From the NCBI GenBank assembly GCA_002367105.1, contig DFCS01000051.1, positions 101,786 through 165,785 on the forward strand: DNA of 64,000 bases. Reading direction: 5' to 3'. Below, piece after piece: positions 48,777-58,610 of this stretch. Within the stretch, counting starts at the first letter, position 1, and each line of letters opens with the position of its first letter. Both the position numbers and the translations under genes were made by a program. Origin of the DNA: Hungatella sp. UBA3048. Lineage in GTDB: Bacteria > Bacillota > Clostridia > Lachnospirales > Lachnospiraceae. The notes beneath the pieces were generated by a model that was given only the letters and a program-made list of their open reading frames with translations, was not told where the DNA came from and searched no databases.

Positions 48777-49472
48777 TTATTCTACCGATTCCTTAATGAA
48801 AAGGGCAGTCAAAAATACAAATACATACGCCTGAATCAATCCGTCAAAAATATCAAAATAAAAACTGAACGGAATTGGTACAAGGAGTGCTGCAAACTGC
48901 TTAAGCAATTCCATAACTACAAATGACGCCAGGATATTACCAAAAAGCCGCATACACAAAGAAAGCGGTTTAATAAATAATTCCAGGATGTTAATAGGGG
49001 CTATAATCGGTGACGGCTCTGCAAAGCCTTTTATAAAACCTTTTACCCCTTTTTTGTGAAGGCCTGAATATTCTATCAGAAGTATGCTCATGACAGCAAG
49101 CGCTGCAGTGGTGTTTAAATCTTTGGTAGGCGGCTTGAACCCTGCCAAACCAATCAAATTAGCCACTCCGAGATAAATTCCCACTGATATGAGATAAGGA
49201 ATGTATCTCTTCCCTTCTTCCCCCACTAAATCTTCAAAAAAATTGTAAATTCCACCGATTGCCATTTCAAGCGCCAGCTGCTTCTTTCCAGGATTCTCAA
49301 CCTTAAGATTTCTCACCAGAATGATGGAAAGGAGTGTCAGTGCTGCCATGATAATCCATGTCACCACTACTGATTCAGCAATGGGAATGCCTCCGAATAT
49401 CGGAATGGTAAAAACCGTTTCGCAGTTCAGTTCCTCTAATAACTTCTCTGCCAAATCCTCCGTAATGCTCAC
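48777..49472 (-). CDS. atpB: ATP synthase a subunit
   Basis: 231 residues, about five or six membrane helices. The essential Arg is in PLSLCMRLFGNILAS. Second conserved helix LIQAYVFVFLTALFI near the C-terminus. Stator ion half-channels. First gene of the atpBEFHAGDC operon; no atpI precedes it. Confidence 0.96.
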   Translation of the reverse strand: MSITEDLAEKLLEELNCETVFTIPIFGGIPIAESVVVTWIIMAALTLLSIILVRNLKVENPGKKQLALEMAIGGIYNFFEDLVGEEGKRYIPYLISVGIYLGVANLIGLAGFKPPTKDLNTTAALAVMSILLIEYSGLHKKGVKGFIKGFAEPSPIIAPINILELFIKPLSLCMRLFGNILASFVVMELLKQFAALLVPIPFSFYFDIFDGLIQAYVFVFLTALFIKESVE

Positions 49473-49561
49473 TTCCTTTCTTAAACTGTCTTCCCCTTTA
49501 TATATTACCAGATTTACAGATTGTACTCCTAAATATACAATATAGCAGAGGTCTACCGTGT

Positions 49562-49590
49562 ATCATACTTTCATATGCGAAAATTGTCAA
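49562..49590 (-). promoter_or_regulatory. Sigma-A promoter of the atp operon
   Basis: Minus strand TTGACA (49585-49590), 17-base spacer, TATGAT (49562-49567), about 90 bases before atpB. Close to consensus, fitting a highly expressed operon. Confidence 0.85.
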
Positions 49591-49975
49591 CTTTTTGCAA
49601 ATTTCATAACATCTTATTAATGCCCTTATTGTTTGAACATTAGAGACAATTTTTCGCTTGAAATTCTAAAATTATTATTAATTTTTTAACTTAATTTATG
49701 TCTAAATCCTAAAGATTTTTATTTTTAGCGTATTTTTCTAGGTTTTATGTAGAATTTTTTTCTAATAATTTGTGTAATTTGACTACGTTTTTTTTACTTT
49801 TTTATAATTCACCGTCATTAGTACCTAACACAATTAAAAATAGATAAGGATAGATAGGGAAAAAAGATATGCTCCCGACCACTACTTCTATTATGGCTAT
49901 CAAATCCTACAAATATCCAATAAATTTTTTTTCCTGCTTTTCATGGCTTTCTTCCTATTAAAATAGATATAGTTC
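49591..49975. other. AT-rich intergenic stretch without genes
   Basis: About 385 bases of strongly AT-rich DNA with long T runs between the atp promoter and the hydrolase promoter. No ORF with a ribosome site, no stable hairpin and no repeat was found. Its skew may give intrinsic bending and act as an UP-element-like region for the atp promoter, but nothing proves that. Confidence 0.6.
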
Positions 49976-50024
49976 TGGTATAATAAGGGAAATGCAAAAC
50001 AAAAGTATCAAAGGAGGTATTACT

Positions 50025-50834
50025 ATGGGAGAAATGATTTCTTCATTTGACGGAACCAAACTGTTTTTAAATAAGGAAGTTCCAGAGGCAGCCAGGGGAG
50101 CAGCCGTCATCGTCCACGGGTTATGTGAACATCAGGGAAGATATGATTACGTTGCTGAGCTGCTTCACAAAGCCGGGATTGCAACTTACCGCTTCGATCA
50201 CAGGGGTCACGGACGTTCTGAGGGGGAAAGGACCCACTATGAAGACTTTAATGAATTGCTTGATGACACAAATGTGGTGGTGGACATGGCAATCATGGAG
50301 CATCCGGATATCCCGGTATTTTTAATCGGTCACAGCATGGGAGGCTTCACCGTTTCCTTATACGGCGCAAAATATCCGGACAAGAAGCTTCGTGGCATCA
50401 TCACAAGCGGCGCATTGACAAAGGATAATATGGGGCTCATAAGCGGTGTTCCAGGAGGCCTGGATCCCCACACGAAGCTTCCCAATGAACTGGGAGCAGG
50501 CGTATGCTCCGTAGCCGAGGTCGTTGACTGGTACGGCAAGGATCCTTATAACTCAAAAACTTTTACCACCGGCTTATGCTACGCCCTCTGTCAGGGAATT
50601 GCCTGGTTTGAAGAGGCAGTGAAAAGGTTTGAGTATCCAATCCTCATGCTTCATGGGGAAAAGGATGGATTGGTAAGCGTTCAGGACACTTATCAATTCT
50701 TCGCAGCCGCCCCATCAAAAGATAAGCAGATGAAGATCTACGGAGGGCTGTTCCACGAAATATTTAATGAATACTGCAGGGATGAAGTCATCAATGATGT
50801 CCTGCACTGGATTGAGGCGCGGATTACCCTTTAA
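50025..50834 (+). CDS. Alpha/beta hydrolase, monoacylglycerol lipase-like
   Basis: 269 residues from the ATG at 50025 (AAAGGAGG upstream). The serine hydrolase triad is visible: Ser in GHSMGGF, Asp in LHGEKDGLV and His in GLFHEIFNE. HGLCEHQGRYDYVAE and FDHRGHGRSEG are the usual oxyanion and lid-start segments of the Hydrolase_4 family. Cytoplasmic (no signal). Acts on acylglycerols or lysophospholipids in relatives. An extended -10 (TGGTATAAT) lies about 45 bp upstream. Single gene with its own terminator. Confidence 0.9.
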   Translation: MGEMISSFDGTKLFLNKEVPEAARGAAVIVHGLCEHQGRYDYVAELLHKAGIATYRFDHRGHGRSEGERTHYEDFNELLDDTNVVVDMAIMEHPDIPVFLIGHSMGGFTVSLYGAKYPDKKLRGIITSGALTKDNMGLISGVPGGLDPHTKLPNELGAGVCSVAEVVDWYGKDPYNSKTFTTGLCYALCQGIAWFEEAVKRFEYPILMLHGEKDGLVSVQDTYQFFAAAPSKDKQMKIYGGLFHEIFNEYCRDEVINDVLHWIEARITL

Positions 50835-50871
50835 GATAAGTATACCATCATTTTCAGCTATAGACCATTGC

Positions 50872-50914
50872 AAAAAAGCAGCGTTTTTCCAATTGGGATA
50901 AACGCTGCTTTCTC
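50872..50914. terminator. Bidirectional terminator between hydrolase and lyase genes
   Basis: GCAGCGTTT (50878-50886) and AAACGCTGC (50900-50908), A6 on the left and TTTCT on the right. Confidence 0.8.
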
Positions 50915-50936
50915 TCATATATTCCTTTTCAGTTCT

Positions 50937-52955
50937 CTACCAGTGAAGTACCGTGCCTCCCACTTTCTGCTTTTCCGTATCAAACACAATCACCGTTCCA
51001 AGTCCCTTCACCCCTCCCGCTGTAAGCAGGTCAGTGGAATCTCCAATATCACGGTGGGCCAAAATTACTACATAATTCTTACCTTTCCAGCCAATAGATA
51101 CCGCCTCCGCATCAGAAGGATCCAGGGGAACCGATGGATCCGCGCCAAATACAGGAAGAAGGGAGAGTTCCGGAGATTTATAGTTCTTCTTTTCCCCTCC
51201 TGAGACAACCGTAATAATAGAAGAAAAGCCATCTGCTTCTTTGCCGGTCAAAAGCTGCCTTCCCGTTTCCGCCTGATTATAATTCCTGGATATCCGGCCA
51301 TCTGACAGTTTCATCTCACACCCCTGCGTAAGAACCGTTAATTCCCCGTCTGTCCTGCTGCCGGAATAACGCACGGTGCATCCGGACCTGGAAACCTTTC
51401 CCTGGTTGTTAAAATGAAAAAGCTGCTGGTATGTGTGCTTTTCCCTGGAGAAAAACTCGTCAGCGATCAGATAAAGATCCGTATCAATCGCCAGCACCTT
51501 TCTGGTGATCCACACATTTCCCTCTTCTCCATTTAAATATCCGCCGTGGCTTCCCTGTATATAACGGTACTCATCCTTTTTCTTATAACCGCCAAAATAT
51601 GCTGCTGACATCTGATCCACTCCCCAGGCATCCCGGCATTTTAAATAATCACGGCCGTCAATCAGTGGGACATTGTGGCCCAGGGCGCTTTTAAACCAGG
51701 TTCTTGCTTCGCCAGGCACATAATGGTAACGCCCTGTGTCCATGAGGATATCCTCTCCGTTGATCACAAGATCCACATGCAGCTTGTCGGAATGGCCATG
51801 GCCTCCCCCCAGGAATCCACAGCGGAAGTGGAAATAATCTGCATTTTCATCCCAGCCGGACCGGACAAAAAGATTTCCGGTACTTTCCATTGCCCTGTCT
51901 AAAAAATCTGGTTCCTTTGCAATAAGGTTTCCATAGCCCTCGATTCCTTCTTTTAAAAAGTCCCATGCACCGTCATAATCCATTTTGTCATAAGCACAGA
52001 ATTTCAGCATCGGATCTGAAAACAGCCAGGCGCTTTGAGTCAGTAAGTCCCTGATATCGGTTTCATCACTGTCTCCCTGCATGGGCTGGCAATGGTTTGG
52101 CTTTTTCCATGCAACATTTGCATAAGCCATCTGCCGTACTTTCTCCGTCCTTTTCCTTGAAAGCTTAATTCCGTAGCGCCTGGCCAAACGCATCACTTCC
52201 AGATAACAGTGAAATACCTCATTATGATACATAGGGGATTGCTCCCAGTGTACTCCGTCATCAGCGATCTGCACCTCTATCTCTTCACTAAGGCGCATAA
52301 GCGCCGCGTCCAGATATTCTCTTGTCCGGTCGCTGATAGGAAGGGCAAGTGCAATCTCCATAAGGCCCCGGTTTTCAATAACTCCCCAGTTGCTCTTGAT
52401 CTGGAAATGTTTGTAGGTTGTCATAAGGTATTCTGCATGAACGGTGAGACAGTCCATATATGCTTTCACAAGCTTGTCATCCACGGAGGGGCTGTCCTTA
52501 AAATAGCCCATGGCCTTGACCCAGGTTTCAGCCCTTATACCGGCTTCAATGCTCCTCCATGTGGTTTGCCTGGTTTCTTCTGTTAGAGGATTGTCTTTTA
52601 TCCAGGAATCTAATAGCTCTGCAAAAGTCTTTGCATACTTTTCATCACCGGTCATGGCATATGCCTGTCCCAGGCATATAAAGAACTGGTGACGGTTGAA
52701 CTGAAAGATAAATTCCGGATCATCTCCCGGCATGTAATCCCAAACTACTTCCTGATCAAAATGAACCGGCTCATAGGTTCGCTCCATATCCCACCGCAAA
52801 TCAAACAAAAACGTATGCTCCATTACATCATCTGCAATGCGGAGGATATGGTTCACTTCCTCCGGCCAGTTCCTTTGGCAGTAATCTGTGGCCCATGCCT
52901 TGTCCTCGCCGCTAATATAATTATTCCGGTTTTCAAAATATTGCTCTTTTGACAT
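50937..52955 (-). CDS. Heparinase II/III-like polysaccharide lyase
   Basis: 672 residues without a signal peptide. An N-terminal alpha/alpha-toroid (about 60-360: WDMERTYEPVHF, FNRHQFFICLGQAYAMTGD, SNWGVIENRGLMEIALALP, with the Tyr/His-containing SPMYHNEV) is followed by the C-terminal beta-sandwich of the Hepar_II_III family (FLGGGHGHSDKLHVDLVINGEDIL in pieces GGGHGHSDKLH and DTGRYHY). It degrades uronic-acid containing polysaccharides by beta-elimination. Cytoplasmic location suggests it acts on imported oligosaccharides. No uptake genes directly beside it. Confidence 0.9.
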   Translation of the reverse strand: MSKEQYFENRNNYISGEDKAWATDYCQRNWPEEVNHILRIADDVMEHTFLFDLRWDMERTYEPVHFDQEVVWDYMPGDDPEFIFQFNRHQFFICLGQAYAMTGDEKYAKTFAELLDSWIKDNPLTEETRQTTWRSIEAGIRAETWVKAMGYFKDSPSVDDKLVKAYMDCLTVHAEYLMTTYKHFQIKSNWGVIENRGLMEIALALPISDRTREYLDAALMRLSEEIEVQIADDGVHWEQSPMYHNEVFHCYLEVMRLARRYGIKLSRKRTEKVRQMAYANVAWKKPNHCQPMQGDSDETDIRDLLTQSAWLFSDPMLKFCAYDKMDYDGAWDFLKEGIEGYGNLIAKEPDFLDRAMESTGNLFVRSGWDENADYFHFRCGFLGGGHGHSDKLHVDLVINGEDILMDTGRYHYVPGEARTWFKSALGHNVPLIDGRDYLKCRDAWGVDQMSAAYFGGYKKKDEYRYIQGSHGGYLNGEEGNVWITRKVLAIDTDLYLIADEFFSREKHTYQQLFHFNNQGKVSRSGCTVRYSGSRTDGELTVLTQGCEMKLSDGRISRNYNQAETGRQLLTGKEADGFSSIITVVSGGEKKNYKSPELSLLPVFGADPSVPLDPSDAEAVSIGWKGKNYVVILAHRDIGDSTDLLTAGGVKGLGTVIVFDTEKQKVGGTVLHW

Positions 52956-53092
52956 CTCATACCACCTCTTCCCTAGTAGACTATTTTATTAGTTGCTATA
53001 ATTATAATAGAATAACCGGATAAATGGAATGAACGATTTTCAGATTCATATTCTTTTTTTAGATTTACAAAACTATAGAATTGGGTGAAATC

Positions 53093-53881
53093 TTATACGT
53101 TCAGCCACCACTCCTTAGGAATTGTTTCTAATTCTATGATACAATTAATCCGGTGGGACAACACATCTTTTGTCACCTCATATACTGCATCAGCATCGCA
53201 CAGAATGCAGGCGGCATCGCCAAAACAGGCCTTAACTGCTGCATTTCTGTCGTAGAAAGCCTGTTCCAGTTTTGTGTAGTTATCAGAAATATGATCCGTA
53301 ACCGGATTTTCATGACAGTGCATAAAGGAGGGCTTAATCTGATTGCCTGGCATGACTATCTTAAAATAAGTGGGTTCCTTGGTCAGGCGCTCCGGTACAT
53401 CTAAATGTTCTTCCACGCAATGTATAAAAGTATTCCGCTCGTGACCAACCCCAAGAAGCAGGATTTTACCATTTCTATCTTTTAAACGATCATAACAGCC
53501 ACCTGGCGGGCAGGGCGTTGTTCGGTTTTCTTCTCCCTCAATAAATGCCTTACTATCCTTTCCGTACACGGCTACACTATGGGTTGGATGTAAGGATCGA
53601 AGTACTCCTTTCCGTCTCATAAAAAGATTGGGTAAAATTCCTACGCAAGCCGGCTCTATTCGTGGATCATATACATTGTGGTATTCTGACATGGCAGCCC
53701 ATGTATGAGTGGGCAGTATAAGCAGACCGTCAGACATATATTCCATAAAAGCATCAAGTACGGTATCCGCCCCACCTTCAACCTCTCCGATTGCCTTCAT
53801 GGATGAGTGCAGGAGCAAAGTGTCATGGGGCATAATTCCCATTTCTTTCAAATTCTGCTTTAGATCTTGTTTTGTATACAT
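53093..53881 (-). CDS. AAC(3)-family N-acetyltransferase
   Basis: 262 residues, normal for the antibiotic_NAT family. LLLHSSMKAIGEVEGGADTV, LPTHTWAAMSEY, SLHPTHSVAVYGKD, TPCPPGGCYDRL and LLLGVGHERNTFIH are the family blocks, with the conserved His of HPTHS. Relatives include aminoglycoside 3-N-acetyltransferases, but many chromosomal clostridial members (YokD-like) have no proven resistance role. I would not call it a resistance gene from sequence alone. Single gene. Confidence 0.88.
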   Translation of the reverse strand: MYTKQDLKQNLKEMGIMPHDTLLLHSSMKAIGEVEGGADTVLDAFMEYMSDGLLILPTHTWAAMSEYHNVYDPRIEPACVGILPNLFMRRKGVLRSLHPTHSVAVYGKDSKAFIEGEENRTTPCPPGGCYDRLKDRNGKILLLGVGHERNTFIHCVEEHLDVPERLTKEPTYFKIVMPGNQIKPSFMHCHENPVTDHISDNYTKLEQAFYDRNAAVKACFGDAACILCDADAVYEVTKDVLSHRINCIIELETIPKEWWLNV

Positions 53882-54075
53882 AATAACACCTTTCTTTTTC
53901 CAAATAGATTAATATCATCCTGTCTGATATCATAAGAATTATGACATAATTTTTTCCAGTTAGCCTAATTTTAATGTAAATAATTTGATTCCCTTACATC
54001 AGTTCCATATACATGATGAAAGGATGGGCGTATGATTTTCTATTTAATCCATATCATAAACCCATTCCATTATGA

Positions 54076-54960
54076 TTAATCCTTTGCCGAACACAAGCCA
54101 ATAAATAATTTCATCAGAGGGCTTATCCACTTGTTTTTGTGATAGGCGCATACCGCTGAAATTGTTGTGTCTGTGAGCCCTGTTGGAATTTCAGCAAGTA
54201 TTCTTTCGTCCAACTCTGCCTGTACTGCAAACCTTGGCAAAAAGGAAATCCCGACATCATTTTTTACAAGGTTTTTAATGGTTGGGATGCTCCATAGTTC
54301 TATCGTGTGGTCAAGCATAATCGACTTTTCCCGTAGATACTGCTCAAATATCTGTCGGAATACACAGTTCGGTTCGTTGATGATAAAGGGAACCGGTATC
54401 TGCCGATCTGGGGTAATGAAATCAGGGTAACTGCTTCTCAATTCCGGCGATGCCACCAGCGCAAGCGGATAGGTCCCGATCGGATGAGTGGTGAGACTGG
54501 AACCGAAACCGCCTACATCCTCATAGAACACCCCCAAGTCCAATGCGCCGCTCTTCAGCTCATCACGGATATCGTAACAATTCATGGAGCGAAGAAATAG
54601 ACGGGCTTTGGGGGCTTGCTTATGAAACTCTTTTAGAATAGCAGGCAGTTGGTAACACAAAAGCGTTTCTCCAACGCCGATTCGCAGATCCCCCTGGCAC
54701 TCAGCGAGATCATCTTCAAAGCAACGAAGTCTTTCAACGGAGGAAAGCACTTCGTCTACATACGGAATCAAGTGCTCTCCGGCCTTGCTCAACACCATCT
54801 TTCTTCCAATCTTTTCAAAAAGACTGCTTGAAAGCTCCTGCTCCAACTGGCCGATCTGAAAGGTGATTGTGGATTGCGTATAGTTTAATCTTTCGGCAGC
54901 CTTTGAGAAACTGCCCTCCTCAACGATCACACGAAAAGTGTTTAAATATTTCAAGTCCAT
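54076..54960 (-). CDS. LysR-family transcriptional regulator
   Basis: 294 residues from the ATG at 54960 (GGGAGG upstream). N-terminal winged helix (FRVIVEEGSFSKAAERLNYTQS, in parts EEGSFSKAAERL and TQSTITFQIGQLE) and the substrate-binding-like effector domain (DLRIGVGETLLCYQLP; ALDLGVFYEDVGG). Divergent from the LysE-type exporter gene, 103 bp away, the classic arrangement for an activator of export of its own inducer amino acid. Confidence 0.93.
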   Translation of the reverse strand: MDLKYLNTFRVIVEEGSFSKAAERLNYTQSTITFQIGQLEQELSSSLFEKIGRKMVLSKAGEHLIPYVDEVLSSVERLRCFEDDLAECQGDLRIGVGETLLCYQLPAILKEFHKQAPKARLFLRSMNCYDIRDELKSGALDLGVFYEDVGGFGSSLTTHPIGTYPLALVASPELRSSYPDFITPDRQIPVPFIINEPNCVFRQIFEQYLREKSIMLDHTIELWSIPTIKNLVKNDVGISFLPRFAVQAELDERILAEIPTGLTDTTISAVCAYHKNKWISPLMKLFIGLCSAKD

Positions 54961-55063
54961 AACAAAGCCTCCCTTATACTTCAATTAAATTAAATCGTAT
55001 TATTAATTATTTCAATTTGATTCAACGATCTTCTGGTTGTATCATAGACGCTAGGGAGGTGAA
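54961..55063. promoter_or_regulatory. Divergent LysR/LysE control region
   Basis: Contains AT-rich dyads (AATTAAATT, ATTATTAATTAT) of the T-N11-A kind bound by LysR proteins, and ribosome sites facing each way. No exact operator can be assigned. Confidence 0.45.
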
Positions 55064-55660
55064 ATGCAAGTGTTTTATTCTATTATTGTTTCGTATTTGC
55101 TATACACATTGGTCACGGCTTTTACACCGGGACCAAATAATATCGTCGCACTTCACGCGGTCAGCCAGCATGGTTGGCGAAAAGGAAAGGATATTCTTCT
55201 GGGTATCGCCGCCGGTTTCCTCTGTGTGATGATCATCTGCGCACTATTCTGCTATGAACTGGCCAAGTATGTGCCATCAGTGGCAAACATACTTAAGTAT
55301 GTGGGTGCTGCCTACATCGTGTATCTGGCAATTCATGTGGCACGTAGTAAACCGGATGGCGGTGAAAACAATCAAATGTCGTTTATGAAAGGCTTTCTGC
55401 TTGAGTTTGTCAATGTGAAGATTATCCTGTATGCCATAACGGTCTATACAGGATATGTACTGCCATATGAAAGCAGCCTTGGCTCTTTGCTCATCCACGC
55501 TTTTTGCCTGACAGGCATCGGCGTAGCCGGAACTGTCACATGGGCTGCAGCTGGGGGAGTATTCCAGAAGCTCTTAAAGAAGTACTACCGTCCGTTTAAT
55601 GTCGTCATGGCACTGGTATTGCTCTGGTGTGCCGTATCACTGGCATTCGATCAGGCGTAA
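55064..55660 (+). CDS. LysE/RhtB-family amino acid exporter
   Basis: 198 residues, six membrane helices. TAFTPGPNNIVALHAVSQHGWRKG is the signature start (FTPGPNN), GAAYIVYLAIHV the third helix and FLLEFVNVKIILYAI the middle loop (family: FxNPKxxLF; here NVK replaces NPK). Exports basic or small neutral amino acids. Controlled presumably by the divergent LysR gene. Followed by a strong terminator. Confidence 0.92.
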   Translation: MQVFYSIIVSYLLYTLVTAFTPGPNNIVALHAVSQHGWRKGKDILLGIAAGFLCVMIICALFCYELAKYVPSVANILKYVGAAYIVYLAIHVARSKPDGGENNQMSFMKGFLLEFVNVKIILYAITVYTGYVLPYESSLGSLLIHAFCLTGIGVAGTVTWAAAGGVFQKLLKKYYRPFNVVMALVLLWCAVSLAFDQA

Positions 55661-55677
55661 GTCTATACCTAAAGAAT

Positions 55678-55713
55678 GAACCCCTGGAGATGTTCTTCTC
55701 CAGGGGTTCACTT
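55678..55713 (+). terminator. Terminator of the LysE-type gene
   Basis: Thirteen-base perfect arms (GAACCCCTGGAGA, 55678-55690; complement 55697-55709) and then ACTTTTG. Confidence 0.85.
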
Positions 55714-55733
55714 TTGTTAACTGTCTCTCTCAT

Positions 55734-55808
55734 CTATGTCTGGCCCATGCGGGTAAGGTTTAATATAATACGGTCCGCCACCTCAGGCATTTCCGCAAAA
55801 CTATTGAC
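55734..55808 (-). pseudogene. Short remnant resembling a TetR-family C-terminus
   Basis: On the minus strand 24 codons read SFAEMPEVADRIILNLTRMG and end QT before TAG, like the end of many clostridial TetR-type regulators. Upstream the frame has a stop within 30 bases and no domain. The rest of the 275-base space (55661-55935) holds nothing else recognisable apart from the terminator. Confidence 0.35.
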
Positions 55809-55935
55809 AGTACTGCTTTACTTAGCCGGAAAAACAGAGCTCCTGTTTCCGGGACTTTATGGAAAACGCTGCTTACAATTAACGAAAATAAAGTTTATCC
55901 GGGGTGCTTATCTGATAAGTGCTTTCAAATTAAAA

Positions 55936-57642
55936 TTAATTTAAAATCTGCACCTCTCCGTTTTTATCTACCCCTTTTATTTCATATTTATATGTCTGTA
56001 AATCTGCTTTCAGTTCAACTTCATATCCCTGCTTTTTCCATCTGATCTCCAATTTTGATCCGTCAGCCTGTATATCCATTTCCGAATCAAAGCCAAAAGC
56101 CTTAAAGTTATTCCGGAACCGGAGCATTTCTATTTGTTTTTTAACTGCCTCAAGTTTCATTTTTTCTTCTATCTGCTCTAATGACAGATTGGTACGGTTA
56201 ATTTCCTTATGACCGCCTGCTCCTGCCCGATTCACCGCTTCATAATCATTTTTACCGGCAAAAAGATCCAGATACCATACCTGGGGCTTTCCAGGCATAA
56301 ATATCTGTAATGCTCTTGCCAGCAGCATTTTTCTGTCATCTTCTCCAAGGGCACTATAGTAAGACGCATTTACCTGGTAATAGACATTTTTCTGGCCGTG
56401 CAGATTTTTGACAAAGCCTCCCCGGCTAATAACAACATGGATCAGCTTTTCAATCTGCTCATCCGGAATCAGTCCCTTTAAATCCAGAAGCGGAATTCCG
56501 TCATGGCAGCCCAGCATGTTTACGACCCTGATCTTCTTTTCCTGCAGTTCTTCTGCCCAGCTTGCCAGATGCTCTCCGCTGCTGCTTTCCAATGCATCAA
56601 TGATGAGGCCGGGAAGGAAAAAGTCATAAGTCATATATCCTTTTTCTGCCAGCAGCTCATAAGTCTTTTCGCCATAGCCGGAATGTATTTCCGGTAAAAG
56701 TTCCAAATTATACTTATCAGCCAGTTTCTGCACCCGTTTTAACAAATCCCATGTTCCGGGATCATTTAAGAAGTTCTTCTCTCCCGGAGCCTTTGGCGCA
56801 TAGGCGAATGCATCTAAACGGACGATTTTTGCACCGTATTCAGAAAGTGTTCTTAAGGTATCATCATAATATTCCCAAACAAGGGGCGACTGAATATTTA
56901 AGTCCATCTGACCAAGATATTTACGCTTGGATTCTAACAATTCAACCACACTGTTTTTGTATTTTTCATACCGGCCAAAATCTATCTCAGACGTTTTCTT
57001 TCCGTTTTCCAGGGCCTCATTAACCAAACGGGCCAGTTGCTCTGCCAAAGCATACTGGATCTCTGTCTCCTGTATCAAATCCAATGCATCCACCTTTTTG
57101 TACTGCACTTCCTGATAAAAGGTATTCCAGTATGGTATGTTTTTCCCGTCCGGCAAACGTACCATTAAAATAGGAAGCCCCGGTTTCCGGAAAAACATAT
57201 CTTTTATAAGTTCTTCGTCCGGCTGAATATAGCCTTCCTCCGTCATGGTTCCATGACCTTCCCAGAACTTATTCCAGTCAATAAAAAAATCACGGTATTT
57301 AGACTTCCCGCCGTTTTTTAAAATATCCTGAAAGGGTTTTGACAGCACAGAAGAATGATTTAAGATGAAATCCAATTTTAAGTCAACATCTAAATCCTTC
57401 AATGCCTCCATATCTTTCCTGTCTGCCATAAGTTCATTTAATCCATAATCAATAACTGAAAATCCCCGATCCAAATCGGTGTTAAAAACACTTGGAAGAA
57501 TATAAAAGGAACTGAATACATTTATAAGTTCGGGTCTTTTTAAAAAATCCACAATATCAGATAAAGTACCGCCCATACTGTCCGGATAAGCATTTAACAT
57601 CACTCCGTTATCTGCCGGAAAATTGGTTTTCTTACCGCTCAT
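55936..57642 (-). CDS. GH13 sucrose-phosphorylase-like enzyme
   Basis: 568 residues from the ATG at 57642 (GGGGAGG upstream), overlapping the kinase gene by 11 bp; the in-frame start at 57705 lies inside that gene. GH13_18 features: YPDSMGGTLSDIVDFL at the start, DFILNHSS, nucleophile Asp in IVRLDAFAYAP, acid/base Glu in LLPEIHSGYG, and the transition-state His-Asp in MLGCHDGIP. The family phosphorolyses sucrose, sucrose-6-phosphate, glucosylglycerol or glucosylglycerate to glucose 1-phosphate. The exact substrate is not predictable. Last gene of the sugar operon. Confidence 0.88.
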   Translation of the reverse strand: MSGKKTNFPADNGVMLNAYPDSMGGTLSDIVDFLKRPELINVFSSFYILPSVFNTDLDRGFSVIDYGLNELMADRKDMEALKDLDVDLKLDFILNHSSVLSKPFQDILKNGGKSKYRDFFIDWNKFWEGHGTMTEEGYIQPDEELIKDMFFRKPGLPILMVRLPDGKNIPYWNTFYQEVQYKKVDALDLIQETEIQYALAEQLARLVNEALENGKKTSEIDFGRYEKYKNSVVELLESKRKYLGQMDLNIQSPLVWEYYDDTLRTLSEYGAKIVRLDAFAYAPKAPGEKNFLNDPGTWDLLKRVQKLADKYNLELLPEIHSGYGEKTYELLAEKGYMTYDFFLPGLIIDALESSSGEHLASWAEELQEKKIRVVNMLGCHDGIPLLDLKGLIPDEQIEKLIHVVISRGGFVKNLHGQKNVYYQVNASYYSALGEDDRKMLLARALQIFMPGKPQVWYLDLFAGKNDYEAVNRAGAGGHKEINRTNLSLEQIEEKMKLEAVKKQIEMLRFRNNFKAFGFDSEMDIQADGSKLEIRWKKQGYEVELKADLQTYKYEIKGVDKNGEVQILN

Positions 57643-58606
57643 AATTACCTCCCCTGCTCTCTTCCATTTGCCTGCAATATTGTTCATAAGATAACAGTTC
57701 CCCATTTTTAGAAAGAATTAATTGGGCTTTATGGGCCTGCGACTCTAACATATCCTGTTCCAGTTCCAGTACCATGGTGGTAAATGGACTATCTGTGGAA
57801 CCATCCCGGTTTCTTGCCCTTCGATGTGCCAATGTCTCTTCAGGCGTACTGTTTAGCAGAATCGGAATGTCTACCCCCTGATAATTGTCACTGTTTCCAT
57901 GGGTCCATTCAACAACCAAAATATTTATCCTGGAGAAATCAACTTTACTATACCATAATTCTGTATCGGACCTCCCCATCCGCTTGAGCCAGATCTTTTC
58001 TTTGCCTCTCTTAAATTCAGATAAAATCCCTTCTATTTCTTCAAAACCGATCTCATTCCTGGTTCCGAGATAATTCTTTAACCCTTCCCTTCCTCCGGAA
58101 AGATAAGATTTATACCATGGATACTCTTTTGCATGTGCAGCATTTGCATCATCTTCTTCCTGCTGAAACCGGTGAATGATTTCAAATCTGTCCTCATTAA
58201 ATATTCCATCCTTAATCATACCTCTGATCGCAGATTCACGGAATATATGCAGCCGTTCTGCATCATTATACTTAGGAATCCTGTGGGGATAATTATCTCC
58301 CGATAAGGTATAGCTGCCGATTCCAAGCTGATTGAAATAGTAGGTCAGTAAAGAAGCGATCTCTGATTTACCCACACCAGAACCGCCGCATACTGTCAGA
58401 ACCACTTTCTGATGTTCACTTTTTTCCAGAGTTTTTAACACCTGAAACAGCACTTTAGGAAAAATCGTGTTGGCTTTTTCAATATGTATCTTCCCTATTT
58501 CGATTTTATCTCCAGGCATGTCTCCATGGGGAATATCCGCCGGTATATCAGGTGCATCCCATTGTTTACTTTCTACTATTTTTTCAATGATGCTTTTTAT
58601 CTCCAT
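57632..58606 (-). CDS. P-loop kinase of the uridine kinase/adenylylsulfate kinase type
   Basis: 324 residues. Walker A VCGGSGVGKSEIA, then a SGDNYPHRIP substrate loop, a long helical insert (about 130-215) and VVEWTHGNSD in the Walker B position, with LAHRRARNRDGST as the lid Arg region. Homologues in clostridial sugar operons carry the label adenylylsulfate kinase, which does not fit the context. A sugar or sugar-alcohol kinase acting before or after the GH13 phosphorylase is more likely. Translationally coupled to that gene (11 bp overlap). Confidence 0.75.
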   Translation of the reverse strand: MEIKSIIEKIVESKQWDAPDIPADIPHGDMPGDKIEIGKIHIEKANTIFPKVLFQVLKTLEKSEHQKVVLTVCGGSGVGKSEIASLLTYYFNQLGIGSYTLSGDNYPHRIPKYNDAERLHIFRESAIRGMIKDGIFNEDRFEIIHRFQQEEDDANAAHAKEYPWYKSYLSGGREGLKNYLGTRNEIGFEEIEGILSEFKRGKEKIWLKRMGRSDTELWYSKVDFSRINILVVEWTHGNSDNYQGVDIPILLNSTPEETLAHRRARNRDGSTDSPFTTMVLELEQDMLESQAHKAQLILSKNGELLSYEQYCRQMEESRGGNYER

Positions 58607-58610
58607 TTCT

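Noticed and set aside
49591..49975. AT-rich gap upstream of atp as a possible hidden RNA gene or origin
   Set aside because: No DnaA-box cluster, hairpin or promoter-terminator pair; only long T runs.
53093..53881. Aminoglycoside resistance gene
   Set aside because: The family match is clear, but chromosomal clostridial members often do not confer resistance and there is no mobile context here.
55627..55944. Rightward 105-codon ORF after the LysE-type gene
   Set aside because: No ribosome site; it runs through a strong terminator hairpin and has no recognisable domain. Its antisense strand shows a TetR-like tail instead.
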